From Bordetella bronchialis (GTDB lineage: Bacteria; Pseudomonadota; Gammaproteobacteria; Burkholderiales; Burkholderiaceae_B): DNA of 64,000 bases. The stretch covers positions 1,178,001 through 1,242,000 of the forward strand of contig NZ_CP016170.1 of assembly GCF_001676705.1 (NCBI RefSeq), given 5' to 3'. Below, one piece after another: positions 9,021 through 19,239 of the stretch (position 1 is its first letter; each line of letters opens with the position of its first letter). A program made the translations under genes and the position numbers. The notes under the pieces were generated by a model. The model searched no databases, was not told where the DNA came from, and was given only the letters and a program-made list of their open reading frames with translations.

Positions 9021-9112
9021 ATCGGCGGGGACGGGCAGCATCCCGTCGCGCGCGCCCCTCGGCGCGCCCCGCCGATTTCCCTGCGCCGGCGCATCTCGCC
9101 GGCGCGGTTTTT
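9021..9112 (+). terminator. Two-hairpin element between gltI and gltJ (attenuator or mRNA stabiliser)
   Basis: A 10-bp stem (9021-9030 with 9067-9076, ATCGGCGGGG) encloses a small ACGGG/CCCGT hairpin. A second, perfect 9-bp hairpin follows (9083-9091 with 9097-9105, GCGCCGGCG, 5-nt loop) with T5 two bases later. The second hairpin looks like an intrinsic terminator placed inside an operon, a common way to make more binding protein than permease. Confidence 0.6.
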
Positions 9113-9126
9113 CCGCAGGATTACAC

Positions 9127-9885
9127 ATGCATTACAACTGGAACTGGTCCATCTTTTTCGAGATGGCGCCCGACGGGTCCGGTACGTATCTGGATGCGCT
9201 GCTGCGCGGCCTGGGCTGGACGGTTTCCACGGCCCTGCTGGCCTGGATACTGGCTTTCTCCCTGGGGTCCGTGATCGGGGTGATGCGCACCACCGAGAGC
9301 AAGCTCGCGCAGCGCATCGGCACGTGCTATGTCGAGATCTTCCGCAACGTGCCGCTGCTGGTGCAGATGTTCATCTGGTATTTCGTCGTGCCCGAACTGG
9401 TGCCGGTGTCGCTGGGCGATGCCATCAAGCAAATGCCGCCGCCCTGGGGCATGTTCTGGCCCGCCGTGCTTTGCCTGGGTTTCTTTACGTCCTCGCGCGT
9501 GGCCGAACAGGTACGCTCGGGCATCGGTTCGCTGCCGCGCGGCCAGCGCATGGCCGGGACGGCCATGGGCCTGCGCCCGGCACAGGTCTATCGCTACGTG
9601 CTGCTGCCGATGGCCTATCGCATCATCCTGCCGCCGTTGACGTCGGAATTCCTCAACCTGATCAAGAACACGTCGATCGCGTTCACCATCGGCTTGCTGG
9701 AACTGACCGGCGCCGCGCGCTCCATGCAGGAGTTCAGCTTCCAGGTGTTCGAGGCCTTCGCCGGCGCGACGCTGCTGTATTTCGCGCTGAACATCGTCGT
9801 GCAGTTCGGCGCCCGCGCGCTGGAGCGCCGTGTGTCGGTGCCAGGATTCGTGGGCTCGAAGGCCAACGGCGGCGGCGGACACTGA
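9127..9885 (+). CDS. gltJ: Glutamate/aspartate ABC transporter permease
   Basis: 252 residues, a polar-amino-acid ABC inner-membrane permease with several hydrophobic helices. The EAA-type coupling loop (about 150-165: GSLPRGQRMAGTAMGLRPAQ) contacts the GltL ATPase. It pairs with GltK to form the channel. Its stop is 10 bp before the gltK start. Confidence 0.92.
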   Translation: MHYNWNWSIFFEMAPDGSGTYLDALLRGLGWTVSTALLAWILAFSLGSVIGVMRTTESKLAQRIGTCYVEIFRNVPLLVQMFIWYFVVPELVPVSLGDAIKQMPPPWGMFWPAVLCLGFFTSSRVAEQVRSGIGSLPRGQRMAGTAMGLRPAQVYRYVLLPMAYRIILPPLTSEFLNLIKNTSIAFTIGLLELTGAARSMQEFSFQVFEAFAGATLLYFALNIVVQFGARALERRVSVPGFVGSKANGGGGH

Positions 9886-9895
9886 GGGGAACGAT

Positions 9896-10588
9896 ATGAA
9901 TAATGGATTCGATTTCGACGTCATCATACGTTCGCTTCCCTACCTGTTCCGCGACGGGATGGTATTCACGCTCAAGCTGACGATCCTGTCGGCCATCGGC
10001 GGGCTTATCCTGGGCACCATCCTGGCCATGATGCGGCTGTCCAGCAACCGGCTTTTCAACTGGGTCGGCACGGTCTATGTGAACGGGCTGCGCGCGCTGC
10101 CGCTGCTGCTTGTGATCTTCTGGTTCTACTTCCTGGTGCCGTATATCGGCGCTTGGCTGGTCGGCTCCGACCGTCCGCTGGCGGTGGGCGGGTTTACCTC
10201 GGCGCTGGTGACCTTCACGCTGTTCGAGGCCGCCTACTACTGCGAGATCATGCGCGCGGGGATACAGTCGATCCCGCGCGGCCAGGTGGCGGCGGGGCAG
10301 GCGCTGGGCCTGCGCTACTTCCAGATCATGGGCCACGTGATCCTGCCGCAGGCCTTCCGCAACATGATGCCGGTGCTGTTGACGCAGACCATCGTGCTGT
10401 TCCAGGACACCTCGCTGGTCTACGTGCTGTCGCTGACGGACTTCATGGGGGCCGCGGCCAAGATCGCGCAGCGCGACGGCCGGCTGGTGGAAATGTATCT
10501 GTTCGCGGCGGCGGTGTACTTCATCATCTGCTTCACGCTTTCGCGCCTGGTCAAGCGGATGCAGGCTCGCATGGCGATCGTGCGCTAA
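9896..10588 (+). CDS. gltK: Glutamate/aspartate ABC transporter permease
   Basis: 230 residues from MNNGFDFDVI, preceded by GAGGGG at good spacing; upstream in-frame residues overlap gltJ and are rejected. It is the second polar-amino-acid permease, with about five membrane segments and the coupling loop QSIPRGQVAAGQALGLRYFQ. It partners GltJ and is followed by gltL after 30 bp. Confidence 0.92.
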   Translation: MNNGFDFDVIIRSLPYLFRDGMVFTLKLTILSAIGGLILGTILAMMRLSSNRLFNWVGTVYVNGLRALPLLLVIFWFYFLVPYIGAWLVGSDRPLAVGGFTSALVTFTLFEAAYYCEIMRAGIQSIPRGQVAAGQALGLRYFQIMGHVILPQAFRNMMPVLLTQTIVLFQDTSLVYVLSLTDFMGAAAKIAQRDGRLVEMYLFAAAVYFIICFTLSRLVKRMQARMAIVR

Positions 10589-10618
10589 GGCGCGCCGCCA
10601 CTACAGGGGTTTAGGTAT

Positions 10619-11362
<744 letters not shown>

Positions 11363-11374
11363 CCGGCGTGCGGC

Positions 11375-11397
11375 GAGCGCGCCGTCCTGGCGCGCTC
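11375..11397 (+). terminator. Hairpin after gltL
   Basis: A perfect 9-bp stem (GAGCGCGCC / GGCGCGCTC) with a 5-nt loop lies 12 bp after the gltL stop, in the convergent gap with purU. No T-run follows, so termination is likely but not certain. Confidence 0.5.
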
Positions 11398-11439
11398 CCG
11401 CGCGTTAGCATTTGCGCCATCCTTCAGCAACCGGCCGCC

Positions 11440-12294
11440 TCAGCGGAAAACGACGGTACGGTTTCCGTTCAACAGAATCCGGTGCTCCACATGGCTGCGC
11501 ACCGCGCGCGCCAGGACCAGCGATTCGACATCGCTGCCCACCTGCGTCAGGTCCTGCGCCGACATGGTGTGATCCACGCGTTCGATGTCCTGCTCGATGA
11601 TGGGGCCTTCGTCCAGGTCCGGCGTGACGTAGTGCGCGGTGGCGCCGATGATCTTCACCCCGCGCTGGTGCGCCTGGTGATAGGGCCGCGCGCCCTTGAA
11701 GCTGGGCAGGAAGCTGTGGTGGATATTGATGGCGCGCCCCGCCAGCGCCCGGCACAGCGCCGGCGACAGGATCTGCATATACCGCGCCAGCACCACCAGG
11801 TCGACCTGCAGTTCGTCCACCAGCCGCAGAACCTGTTCTTCCTGCGGGGCCTTGGTCTCCGGCGTCACCGGCAGGTGATGGAAGGGGATGTCGTAGGACG
11901 CGGCCAGGCCGGCGTAGTCGGGGTGATTGGAAACGATAGCGGCGACTTCCGCGCGCAGGTGTCCGCTGCGCACCCGGAACAGCAGATCGTTCAGGCAATG
12001 CCCCTGCTTGCTGACCATGATCAACAGGCGCGCCTTGCGGCGTGCATCGTGGATCTGCCAGTCCATGGCGTGTTCGCCGGCCAGCGTGCCGAAGCGCGCG
12101 CGCAGGTCCTCCGGCGCGGTGCTGCGCGGCAGGTCGAAATGCACGCGAAGGAAAAAGCGGCCGGTTTCGTCGTCGCCGAATTGCTGGGAATCCAGGATGT
12201 TGCATCCCAGTTCGAACAGCAGGCCGCTGACGCGATAGACGATGCCGGTGCGGTCAGGGCAGGAGAGCGTGAGGATGTAGTCGTTGTGCTGCAT
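11440..12294 (-). CDS. purU: Formyltetrahydrofolate deformylase
   Basis: 284 residues from MQHNDYILTL. An N-terminal ACT domain (about 5-85; LSCPDRTGIVYRVSGLLFEL) is followed by a formyl-transferase fold with NIHHSFLPSFKGARPYHQAH and the catalytic His/Asp region TAHYVTPDLDEGPII. It hydrolyses 10-formyl-THF to THF and formate, balancing one-carbon pools and supplying formate for purine synthesis. It lies 41 bp downstream of the FAD-oxidoreductase gene on the same strand. Confidence 0.94.
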   Translation of the reverse strand: MQHNDYILTLSCPDRTGIVYRVSGLLFELGCNILDSQQFGDDETGRFFLRVHFDLPRSTAPEDLRARFGTLAGEHAMDWQIHDARRKARLLIMVSKQGHCLNDLLFRVRSGHLRAEVAAIVSNHPDYAGLAASYDIPFHHLPVTPETKAPQEEQVLRLVDELQVDLVVLARYMQILSPALCRALAGRAINIHHSFLPSFKGARPYHQAHQRGVKIIGATAHYVTPDLDEGPIIEQDIERVDHTMSAQDLTQVGSDVESLVLARAVRSHVEHRILLNGNRTVVFR

Positions 12295-12335
12295 GGTCGG
12301 TAATGTCCGTTTTGGTTTTCTGATCCATTGCCGCC

Positions 12336-13442
12336 TTACGGCAGCGCGGCCAGCACGCGTTCGGCGATCGCCAGGCTGGATGTCAGCCCGGGGGATTCGA
12401 TGCCGAACAGGTTGACCAGGCCGGCCACACCATGCCGCGCCGGCCCCACGATGGCGAAGTCGGCCGCCGGTTCGCGCGGGCCGGAAATCTTCGGGCGGAT
12501 ACCCGTGTAGCCCGGCGCCAGCGCGCCATCGGGCAGGGCGGGCCAATAGCTGCGCACCGCGTCGTAGAACACGTCCGCCCGCCGCGGGTCCAGTGTGTAG
12601 TCCTCGCGTTCTATCCATTCCGTGTCCGGGCCGAATTTCGCCTGTCCGCCCATGTCCAGCGTCAGGTGCACGCCCAATCCGGCATGCTGCGGCACGGGGT
12701 AGATCAGCCTGGAGAAGGGCGCGCGGCCCGACAGCGTGAAGTAGCTGCCCTTGCACAGGTAGGCCTGCGGGATGCTGTCGCGGGGCACGCCGTCCAGGCG
12801 GCGCGCCAGGGCGGGCGCATGCAGCCCCGCCGCGTTGACCAGCGTGGCGCAGGAAAGCGTCATGGCCTCCTGCCCGCCGAAGCGCAGGTCGAAGCCGCCG
12901 TCCGCCCGCACGCCGCCTGCCAGCAGCGGCGTATGGAAAACGAACTGCGCGCCGGCGTTTTCCGCGTCGCCCTGATAGGCCAGCATCAGCGCATGGCTAT
13001 CGACGATGCCGGTGGACGGCGACAGCAGCGCGGCGGTGCATCGCAGGGCCGGCTCCATGGCCATCGCCTGGGCGCCGGACAGGCGCTCCAGGTCGTCCAC
13101 GCCATTGGCGCGCGCGCGGCGGGCGATATCGTCCAGCATGGCGTCCTGCGCGGCATCGGTGGCGACGATCAGCTTGCCCAGGCGGCGGTGCGGAATGCCG
13201 CGTGCCGCGCAATAGTCGTACAACATGTGCTTGCCGCGCACGCACAGTTCCGCCTTCAGGCTGCCGGCCGGGTAATAGATGCCGGCATGGATGACTTCGG
13301 AGTTGCGCGAACTGGTGCCCGTGCCGATGCCTTCCGCGGCATCCGCCACCAGGACCTCGCGGCCGTCCAGCGCCAGGCCGCGCGCGACGGCCAGGCCCAC
13401 CACGCCCGCGCCGATGACGACGCAATCGATGTCGGTGCTCAT
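12336..13442 (-). CDS. FAD-dependent oxidoreductase, L-2-hydroxyglutarate oxidase-like
   Basis: 368 residues with an N-terminal dinucleotide-binding fold ([17 protein letters not shown], residues 8-24) and the DAO fold. The segments [20 protein letters not shown] and the C-terminal [12 protein letters not shown] are characteristic of the LhgO/YgaF group, which oxidises L-2-hydroxyglutarate to 2-oxoglutarate and feeds electrons to quinone. It starts 6 bp after the flavin reductase stop, so the two are in one transcript. Substrate assignment is by family only. Confidence 0.82.
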   Translation of the reverse strand: MSTDIDCVVIGAGVVGLAVARGLALDGREVLVADAAEGIGTGTSSRNSEVIHAGIYYPAGSLKAELCVRGKHMLYDYCAARGIPHRRLGKLIVATDAAQDAMLDDIARRARANGVDDLERLSGAQAMAMEPALRCTAALLSPSTGIVDSHALMLAYQGDAENAGAQFVFHTPLLAGGVRADGGFDLRFGGQEAMTLSCATLVNAAGLHAPALARRLDGVPRDSIPQAYLCKGSYFTLSGRAPFSRLIYPVPQHAGLGVHLTLDMGGQAKFGPDTEWIEREDYTLDPRRADVFYDAVRSYWPALPDGALAPGYTGIRPKISGPREPAADFAIVGPARHGVAGLVNLFGIESPGLTSSLAIAERVLAALP

Positions 13443-13448
13443 GCCGGA

Positions 13449-13967
13449 CTATCCTCTTTCCGCCGCTGCCGGGTCCGGCGTCAGGTCGAAGCCGCCGGCG
13501 TGATAGACCAGGGGCAGCGCGCCGCTATGGCCGCAATGCTCCACCTGGCCGACCATGATGATGTGGTCGCCTTCCTCGTAGCGGCTGCGGTTGTAGCATT
13601 CGAACCAGGCGGCGCAGTGCGCGCCCAGCATGCGGGTGCCCCCCGGCGCGTAGGCATCCGGGATGCCGGCATAGCGCTCCAGCACGCTGCCGCGGGCGAA
13701 GCGCTGCGCCAGGTGCAGCTGGTCGGCGCCCAGCACGTTGATCACGTAGCGTTCGCAACGGGTGAAGGCCTCGCGCGAGCGCGAAGACGCCGACAGGCTC
13801 CACAGCACCAGCGGCGGATCCAGCGACACCGAGTTGAATGAGCTGACCGTCAGGCCCAGGGGCGTGCCGTCCGGCCCGTTGGCGGTGACCACCGTAACCC
13901 CGGTCGCGAAGCGGCCCAGCGCCGTGCGGAAGTAGGTGGCGTCGAAATCAGGAGCGGATGCGGACAT
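13449..13967 (-). CDS. Flavin reductase family protein
   Basis: 172 residues, a compact FMN-binding split barrel typical of the NADH:FMN reductase component of two-component monooxygenases. Family features are RTALGRFATGVTVVTA, the flavin-contact segment GLTVSSFNSVSLDPPLVLWSL, and a late EGDHIIMVGQVEH. It probably supplies reduced flavin to an oxygenase, but no obvious oxygenase partner is adjacent. Its physical coupling to the FAD oxidoreductase may be only operon sharing. Confidence 0.85.
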   Translation of the reverse strand: MSASAPDFDATYFRTALGRFATGVTVVTANGPDGTPLGLTVSSFNSVSLDPPLVLWSLSASSRSREAFTRCERYVINVLGADQLHLAQRFARGSVLERYAGIPDAYAPGGTRMLGAHCAAWFECYNRSRYEEGDHIIMVGQVEHCGHSGALPLVYHAGGFDLTPDPAAAERG

Positions 13968-14060
13968 GCGCGGTGCGTCGAGGTAACAGGGCGGCGGACA
14001 TGGTCGGAGACGGCGGTGGCGGGGCCGGCGCCAGTACGCCGGCCGCGTGTGGCGCGAGGT

Positions 14061-14702
14061 TCAGGGCGAAAGGCGGACGATGCGCCAGGCGTGGCCGTCG
14101 CCGCTGCCCTCGGGCTCGTACACCAGGCGGTCATGCAGCCGCGACGGCCGGCCCTGCCAGAATTCGAAGCGGTCGGGCACCAGGCGATAGCCGCCCCAGT
14201 GGTCCGGCCGGGGCGGGGCATCGCCGTAGCGCTGTTCGCAGTCCCGCAGCGAGGCTTCCAGCGTTTCGCGGCTGACGGGCTCGCTTTGCCGCGATGCCAG
14301 CGCGCCCAGCCGCGATCCCAGCGGACGGCTATGGAAATACGCGTCGGACTCCTCGGGAGAGGTCTTTTCGATGGTGCCTTCGATGCGGACCTGCCTTTCC
14401 AGCGGCTGCCAGAAAAACAGCAGGGCGGCGCGCGGATTGGCGGCCAGTTCCTGCCCCTTGCGCGATTCGTAATTGGTGTAGAAAACGAAGCCGCGCGGAT
14501 CGGCGCCCTTGACCAGCACGATGCGCGCCGACGGCCGGCCGCGTTCGTCCACCGTGGCCAGGGTCATGGCGTTGGGTTCGGGCACCTGGGCGGCCAGGGC
14601 TTCGTCGAACCAGGCGTTGAACTGGTCGAAGGGCGAAGCCAGGGCGTCGGCTTCGAGCAGGACTTTCTTTTCGTAGCTTTGGCGCAGATCGGCAAGAGAC
14701 AT
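14061..14702 (-). CDS. pdxH: Pyridoxamine/pyridoxine 5'-phosphate oxidase
   Basis: 213 residues from [10 protein letters not shown]; an in-frame Met 15 codons upstream is less likely. PNPOx family, FMN-binding: [58 protein letters not shown], and the C-terminal RL(S)P that matches the family end. It makes pyridoxal 5'-phosphate, the cofactor used by PabC and the PLP lyase elsewhere in the window. 93 bp separate it from the flavin reductase gene. Confidence 0.95.
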   Translation of the reverse strand: MSLADLRQSYEKKVLLEADALASPFDQFNAWFDEALAAQVPEPNAMTLATVDERGRPSARIVLVKGADPRGFVFYTNYESRKGQELAANPRAALLFFWQPLERQVRIEGTIEKTSPEESDAYFHSRPLGSRLGALASRQSEPVSRETLEASLRDCEQRYGDAPPRPDHWGGYRLVPDRFEFWQGRPSRLHDRLVYEPEGSGDGHAWRIVRLSP

Positions 14703-14840
14703 GGCGGGCTCACGGACGGGGCCGCCGGCCGACCGCTTGCAAGGCAAGAAGTCGCGGGCGCGCCGGCCTGGAATGGCGAAGGTCCCAGTTTACCGCCCTT
14801 GCCGGGCGGCCTCCGGGATTCCCCCGGGCCAGGCAGGGCA

Positions 14841-15524
14841 TCAGCCTTCCGGCAAGGTGTGGCGCTGCGCCGCGAGCAGGCGCGCCACGCGGGCCAGGCG
14901 CCTGTCGTGGATACCGGCCTCGCGCAGGGCCTGCGCGGTCTGCGTGACATAGTCGATGCAGGGCCCATAGCGGCCGCTGGCGCGGCGCACGATGGCCAGC
15001 ACTTCCTCTTCCGGCAGCGCGGGGATATAGGCGGGACTGGTCCGGTCCATGACGAAGACCAGCGCGCGGACGGTCCCCGCGTCCGTCGCGCAGGACAGCC
15101 AGCGCGGCAGGTAGGCGCCGGTGGACATTTCCCTGGCCCATAGCTGCGGAAAGAACCGCGGCACCAGGCCGCCCTGGAGCCGATACACCACGCCCCGGCA
15201 GGAACCGCCGCGGTCCAGCGCGAAGACCAATCCGGGCGACTCCGGTGTGCCGCGGTTCACCCGCGACCAAAGGCAGAGCGCGCGGTGGTAGCCGTGCAGC
15301 GTGGCCAGCCGGCGCTCGACGTAGTCGAACTCCGGTCGCCAGATCAGCGACCCGTAGCCATAGATCCAGACATCCTCGCCGGTGCGCCAATGTTTCAGCG
15401 CATCTTCCATGGAGGCCTGCCGTTCCGCCTCCGTCCACAGGCGGAAGGGCACGGCGGTGCCGTCGCCTTTTGGGCGCGGCGCCTCGGGGACCGGTGGCGA
15501 GGATTTGAGGTCAGCCATTGCCAT
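14841..15524 (-). CDS. Glutathione-specific gamma-glutamylcyclotransferase (ChaC-like)
   Basis: 227 residues. The ChaC signature YGYGSLIWRPEFDY (about 55-68) forms the substrate pocket, followed by RRLATLHGYHRALCLWS and a GVVYRL strand. ChaC enzymes cleave glutathione to 5-oxoproline and Cys-Gly in the cytosol. The start overlaps the end of the MFS gene by 14 bp, so the two are co-transcribed; there is no direct hint why an exporter and glutathione degradation are linked. Confidence 0.88.
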   Translation of the reverse strand: MAMADLKSSPPVPEAPRPKGDGTAVPFRLWTEAERQASMEDALKHWRTGEDVWIYGYGSLIWRPEFDYVERRLATLHGYHRALCLWSRVNRGTPESPGLVFALDRGGSCRGVVYRLQGGLVPRFFPQLWAREMSTGAYLPRWLSCATDAGTVRALVFVMDRTSPAYIPALPEEEVLAIVRRASGRYGPCIDYVTQTAQALREAGIHDRRLARVARLLAAQRHTLPEG

Positions 15525-16719
15525 CCGACCCGGCCGGCGGCGCGCGGTTCAACCATCCCGCGGCGGCGAGCGTCAGCGCGTAGGCCCAGAACAGGGGCGC
15601 GATGCCGATGACCGCACCCAGGGCGCCGAAGGTCAGCGGCAGGGAGACCTGCGATCCATTGATCAAGGCCATCCGCAGGCCCACTGACTCGGCGGCGCGG
15701 CCGGGCGGGGAATGCTGGTGCAGCAGCGCCAGGATGCTGGGCTGGCTCGAACCCAAGGCCAGGCCCAGGGCGAAGGACAAGCCGATCAGGACGGCAACAT
15801 CGGTGAAAAACGGGTAAATCATGAAATCCGCCGCGGCCGTTCCCATGGCCACCCGGATCAGGGTCCACGACCGCACCCGCCGCTGGATCAGCGGCAATGC
15901 CAGGCGGATGATGAACGTTGCGGCCGAGAAGGACGCCAGTACGATGCCGATGGTAGTGGCCGAGAGGCCGATCGCCACCCCGAACAGCGGCACGATGAAC
16001 AGATGGCTGTCCCAGGCGCCGGACAGGATGGTATTGACGAACAGGATGCGCCGCAGCGGGGGCAGGGCGATCAGCTCGGTCACCCGGCGGGGGGCGGCGA
16101 CCGGTTCTTCACCACGGCGGTGGCGCTGCCGCGGCAGGTGCCTGCGCAGCCGGTATAGCCCCGTGGCGGCGCCCAAGGGGCCGGCGGCGAGCAGGGCGAA
16201 GGCCGCGGCGCTGCCCATGTGGTCGATGGCGAAGCCCCCAACCAGCGGGCCGCAAAACCCGGAGGCCGCCAGCGCCAGCGACATCCAGGAAAAATTGCGC
16301 AGCCGCTCGGCGGGATGCACTTGTCCCAGTACGTTCTGGCTGGCGACCTGATGGAGCATGAAGCCTATCCCCACGCAACACGAGGCCAACAGCAGCGATA
16401 TGCGCGTGGAAGCGATGGCGGGCACCAGGGTGCCCAGGGCCAGCAGCCCGGTGCCGATGAACATGGGGCGGCGTATCCCCACCCGATCCACCCATCTTCC
16501 GGCTTTTACCGAGAACAGCATGGGAAGTACGGCGAAAACCGCAATCAGCACGCCTACGGTGAAGGTCGACAGCCCGATGTGCAGGGCGCTCAGGGAAACC
16601 GTGACGCGGCCGCCCGTGAGCGCCACGTGGTTGAGCATATTGATCAGGCAAAGCGACACGGCTCCGGAGGCGGAGACGGCAATCGGTGCGATCGAAGGGG
16701 AAGATGCAGGCTGGGACAC
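15511..16719 (-). CDS. MFS transporter
   Basis: 402 residues with about 12 hydrophobic segments and a basic central loop (about 205-230), the layout of a major facilitator. The loop-2/3 motif appears as KAGRWVDRVGIRRPM. It is probably a drug or metabolite exporter; the substrate is not predictable. It is divergent from a BaeSR-like two-component system across 320 bp, an arrangement that suggests, but does not prove, control by that system. Confidence 0.85.
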   Translation of the reverse strand: MSQPASSPSIAPIAVSASGAVSLCLINMLNHVALTGGRVTVSLSALHIGLSTFTVGVLIAVFAVLPMLFSVKAGRWVDRVGIRRPMFIGTGLLALGTLVPAIASTRISLLLASCCVGIGFMLHQVASQNVLGQVHPAERLRNFSWMSLALAASGFCGPLVGGFAIDHMGSAAAFALLAAGPLGAATGLYRLRRHLPRQRHRRGEEPVAAPRRVTELIALPPLRRILFVNTILSGAWDSHLFIVPLFGVAIGLSATTIGIVLASFSAATFIIRLALPLIQRRVRSWTLIRVAMGTAAADFMIYPFFTDVAVLIGLSFALGLALGSSQPSILALLHQHSPPGRAAESVGLRMALINGSQVSLPLTFGALGAVIGIAPLFWAYALTLAAAGWLNRAPPAGSDGNG

Positions 16720-17039
16720 GGTGAATGTGTCCTATTCTGTCCCTATCTTCGTCCTATGTCGAGCCAGCGGTGGTAGAGCGGCACCTCAGTAACGTTTATG
16801 CAACAGTGTGGAGACGGGTCGGCATCGGCCCGGGCTCCTGCGGGCAATGCCGCCATGTGGCAAGGCGTAAACATTGTGGAACACTGGCGCAGGCGGCGCC
16901 GTGGCCGCCATCCTGTGGTTAACATTCGCCGACTTTCCACGCGCGAGGCGGAACGCGGCGGCCCCGGTCGCGGTCTTTCCCTCACGCGGGCCGGCCAGGC
17001 TGCGATTGCCGGCCTTTCCGGACCCGTGCGTCCTTCGCC
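16720..17039. other. 320-bp divergent intergenic region
   Basis: No gene is supported. The region is AT-richer near both ends and contains TAAACATT- and TTAACATT-like stretches (about 16868 and 16919). It should hold divergent promoters for the MFS and sensor kinase genes. I could not identify a convincing BaeR-type box. Confidence 0.5.
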
Positions 17040-18515
17040 ATGAAATTAGGCATTACCTTCAAACTGTTCCTCGCCATCCTCGCCACCAGCCTGGCGGTGA
17101 CGCTGGCCATGGGCTCCGCCGTGCGGTGGAACTTCGAGCGCCATTTCCTTTCGTACGTCAAGGAAAGGGAACTACGGCGTGTGGAGCGCATGCGGCAATC
17201 GTTGGCCGATCTGTATCGCGAACGCGGAAGCTGGGACTTCCTGCGTGGCAACGCTTCCTTGTGGAACCATCTCCTGACGATCCCGCCGGGCGACCCGGCC
17301 GGCCGCCGGCATCCCCCGCCCCACGGCGTACTGGAATGGCTGTCGGAGCTGGATCCCAATATGACGCCGCCCGGGCCGCCCATGGACCTGATGGATCCGG
17401 ACGGCCCCCACGGGCGCGACTTCCTGGCGCTGCCCTTCACGCTGCTCGATAACCAGATGCGCGTGGTGGCGGGGTATTCGGCGCCGCCGCCGGGCGCGCC
17501 GCGCCGGGCGGTGGATGTCGACGGCATGACGGTGGGCTGGCTGGTGACGCCCTTCCCGAACCGCCTGCCCAGCGAAGCCGACCAGCGCTTCCAGCGCGAA
17601 CAGTCCGAGGCCACCTGGGTCATCGGCATGCTGGCCGCGCTGCTGGCGGCGGCGGTCAGCATTTTCCTGGCGCGGATCTTCCTGGCGCCGGTACGCCGGC
17701 TGGCCAGCGCCACCCATCGGCTGTCGGCGGGGGACTATGCCACCCGGGTGAATGTCACGTCCGCCGACGAGCTGGGGCGCCTGGGCCAGGACTTCAACCG
17801 GCTGGCGCACACGCTGGAGCGCAACGAGGCCTTGCGGCGCGAGATGGTCGCCGACATCTCGCATGAGCTGCGCACCCCGCTGGCGGTCCTGCGCGGCGAG
17901 ATGGAAGCCCTGCAGGACGGCGTGCGCTCTTTCTCTCCGGACGCGCTGGCCTCCTTGCAGGCCGAGGTCTCGCTGCTCAGCAAGCTGATCGACGACCTGT
18001 ACGAGCTGTCGCTGGCCGATGTCGGCGCGCTGTCCTACCGCATGCTGCCGGTGGACGTGGGCGGCATCGCCGAACAGGCGGTGGACGCCTATCGCGAACG
18101 CTTCGGTGCGCGCGGACTGCGCGTGGAGACCCAGATCTCGCCCGAAGGCTGCATCATCGAGGGCGACGCGCAGCGCCTGACCCAGTTGATGAACAACCTG
18201 TTGGAGAACACCTTGCGCTATACCGATCCCGACGGCGTCGTGCGGGTGTCCGTGCGTCCCGAAGGCAGCACCGTGGCGGTGGAATGCCAGGACTCCGCGC
18301 CGGGCGTCCCGCCGCAGTTCCTGCCACGCCTGTTCGACCGGCTGTTCCGCGTCGACCCGTCGCGTTCGCGCGAAAGCGGCGGCGCCGGGCTGGGCCTGGC
18401 GATCTGCCAGCGCATCGTCGAGTCGCATCGCGGCAGTATCCAGGCCATGCCGTCGGAGCTGGGCGGACTGCGCGTGCGTATTGTTTTTCCCGAGGCCCAG
18501 GCGGCCACGGCCTGA
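17040..18515 (+). CDS. Sensor histidine kinase (BaeS-like)
   Basis: 491 residues. One N-terminal membrane helix (about 8-28), a periplasmic sensor region rich in Pro/Gly (about 60-190), a second helix (about 198-220), HAMP (about 220-270), and a dimerisation domain with the phospho-acceptor His in ISHELRTPLAVLRGEM (about 278). The ATPase domain has NNLLENTLRYTD and GGAGLGLAICQRIV. It probably senses envelope stress or toxic compounds. The response regulator gene follows after 10 bp. Confidence 0.92.
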   Translation: MKLGITFKLFLAILATSLAVTLAMGSAVRWNFERHFLSYVKERELRRVERMRQSLADLYRERGSWDFLRGNASLWNHLLTIPPGDPAGRRHPPPHGVLEWLSELDPNMTPPGPPMDLMDPDGPHGRDFLALPFTLLDNQMRVVAGYSAPPPGAPRRAVDVDGMTVGWLVTPFPNRLPSEADQRFQREQSEATWVIGMLAALLAAAVSIFLARIFLAPVRRLASATHRLSAGDYATRVNVTSADELGRLGQDFNRLAHTLERNEALRREMVADISHELRTPLAVLRGEMEALQDGVRSFSPDALASLQAEVSLLSKLIDDLYELSLADVGALSYRMLPVDVGGIAEQAVDAYRERFGARGLRVETQISPEGCIIEGDAQRLTQLMNNLLENTLRYTDPDGVVRVSVRPEGSTVAVECQDSAPGVPPQFLPRLFDRLFRVDPSRSRESGGAGLGLAICQRIVESHRGSIQAMPSELGGLRVRIVFPEAQAATA

Positions 18516-18525
18516 GAGGACCCCC

Positions 18526-19194
18526 ATGATCCTGATCGTAGAAGACGAACCCAAGCTTGCCGCGCTGCTGACCGACTACCTGCGCGCGGCGCGATACGAA
18601 ACCGAAGCGCTGGCCGACGGCCGCGAGGCGCTGGCGGCCATACGCCGGGCCAAGCCGGAGCTCGTTCTGCTGGACCTGATGCTGCCCGGCCGCGACGGCC
18701 TGGAAGTGTGCCGCGAGCTGCGCACCTTCAGCGACGTGCCGGTCATCATGGTGACGGCCCGCGTGGAGGAAATCGACCGCCTCATCGGCCTGGAAATGGG
18801 CGCCGACGACTACATCTGCAAACCGTTCAGCCCGCGCGAGGTAGTCGCCCGCGTCAAGGCCATCCTGCGGCGCGCGCGCAATGGCGGCAACGGCGGACAT
18901 CACCAGTCGCTGCTGGAGATCCGTCCCGAGCACCATATGGCCACGCTGGACGGCAAACCCCTGGCCTTGACGCCGGTGGAGTTCCGCCTGCTGCAGGCGC
19001 TGGCGTCGGCGGAGGGCAAGATCCTCTCGCGCGACGCCCTGCTGAACCACCTGTATGCCGATCATCGCGTGGTCACCGACCGCACGGTCGACAGCCACAT
19101 CAAGAACCTGCGCCGCAAGTTCGAGGCGGTGCTGCCGGGGCACGACCTGATCCGCTCGATCTACGGCGTGGGCTACAAGCTGGAAATGCACTAG
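18526..19194 (+). CDS. OmpR-family response regulator (BaeR-like)
   Basis: 222 residues from MILIVEDEPK; GAGAGGA lies just before it, while an earlier in-frame Met lies inside the kinase gene. Receiver domain with phospho-acceptor Asp50 (VLLDLMLPGRDG) and Lys in CKPFSPRE. The winged-helix output domain is about 125-222 (LTPVEFRLLQALA, VDSHIKNLRRK). Works with the adjacent kinase; the divergent MFS exporter is a plausible target. Confidence 0.93.
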   Translation: MILIVEDEPKLAALLTDYLRAARYETEALADGREALAAIRRAKPELVLLDLMLPGRDGLEVCRELRTFSDVPVIMVTARVEEIDRLIGLEMGADDYICKPFSPREVVARVKAILRRARNGGNGGHHQSLLEIRPEHHMATLDGKPLALTPVEFRLLQALASAEGKILSRDALLNHLYADHRVVTDRTVDSHIKNLRRKFEAVLPGHDLIRSIYGVGYKLEMH

Positions 19195-19239
19195 AAGCGG
19201 CACGGCGAGCGGCTGGCCGCATGCTGGCGGCATGAGAAA

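Noticed and set aside
12295..12756. N-terminal extension of PurU
   Set aside because: It overlaps the FAD-oxidoreductase gene in another frame; PurU proteins begin at the ACT domain.
16800..16915. Three TGTGG-containing segments before the sensor-kinase gene
   Set aside because: Spacing is irregular and flanks are not conserved, so they do not form a convincing operator.
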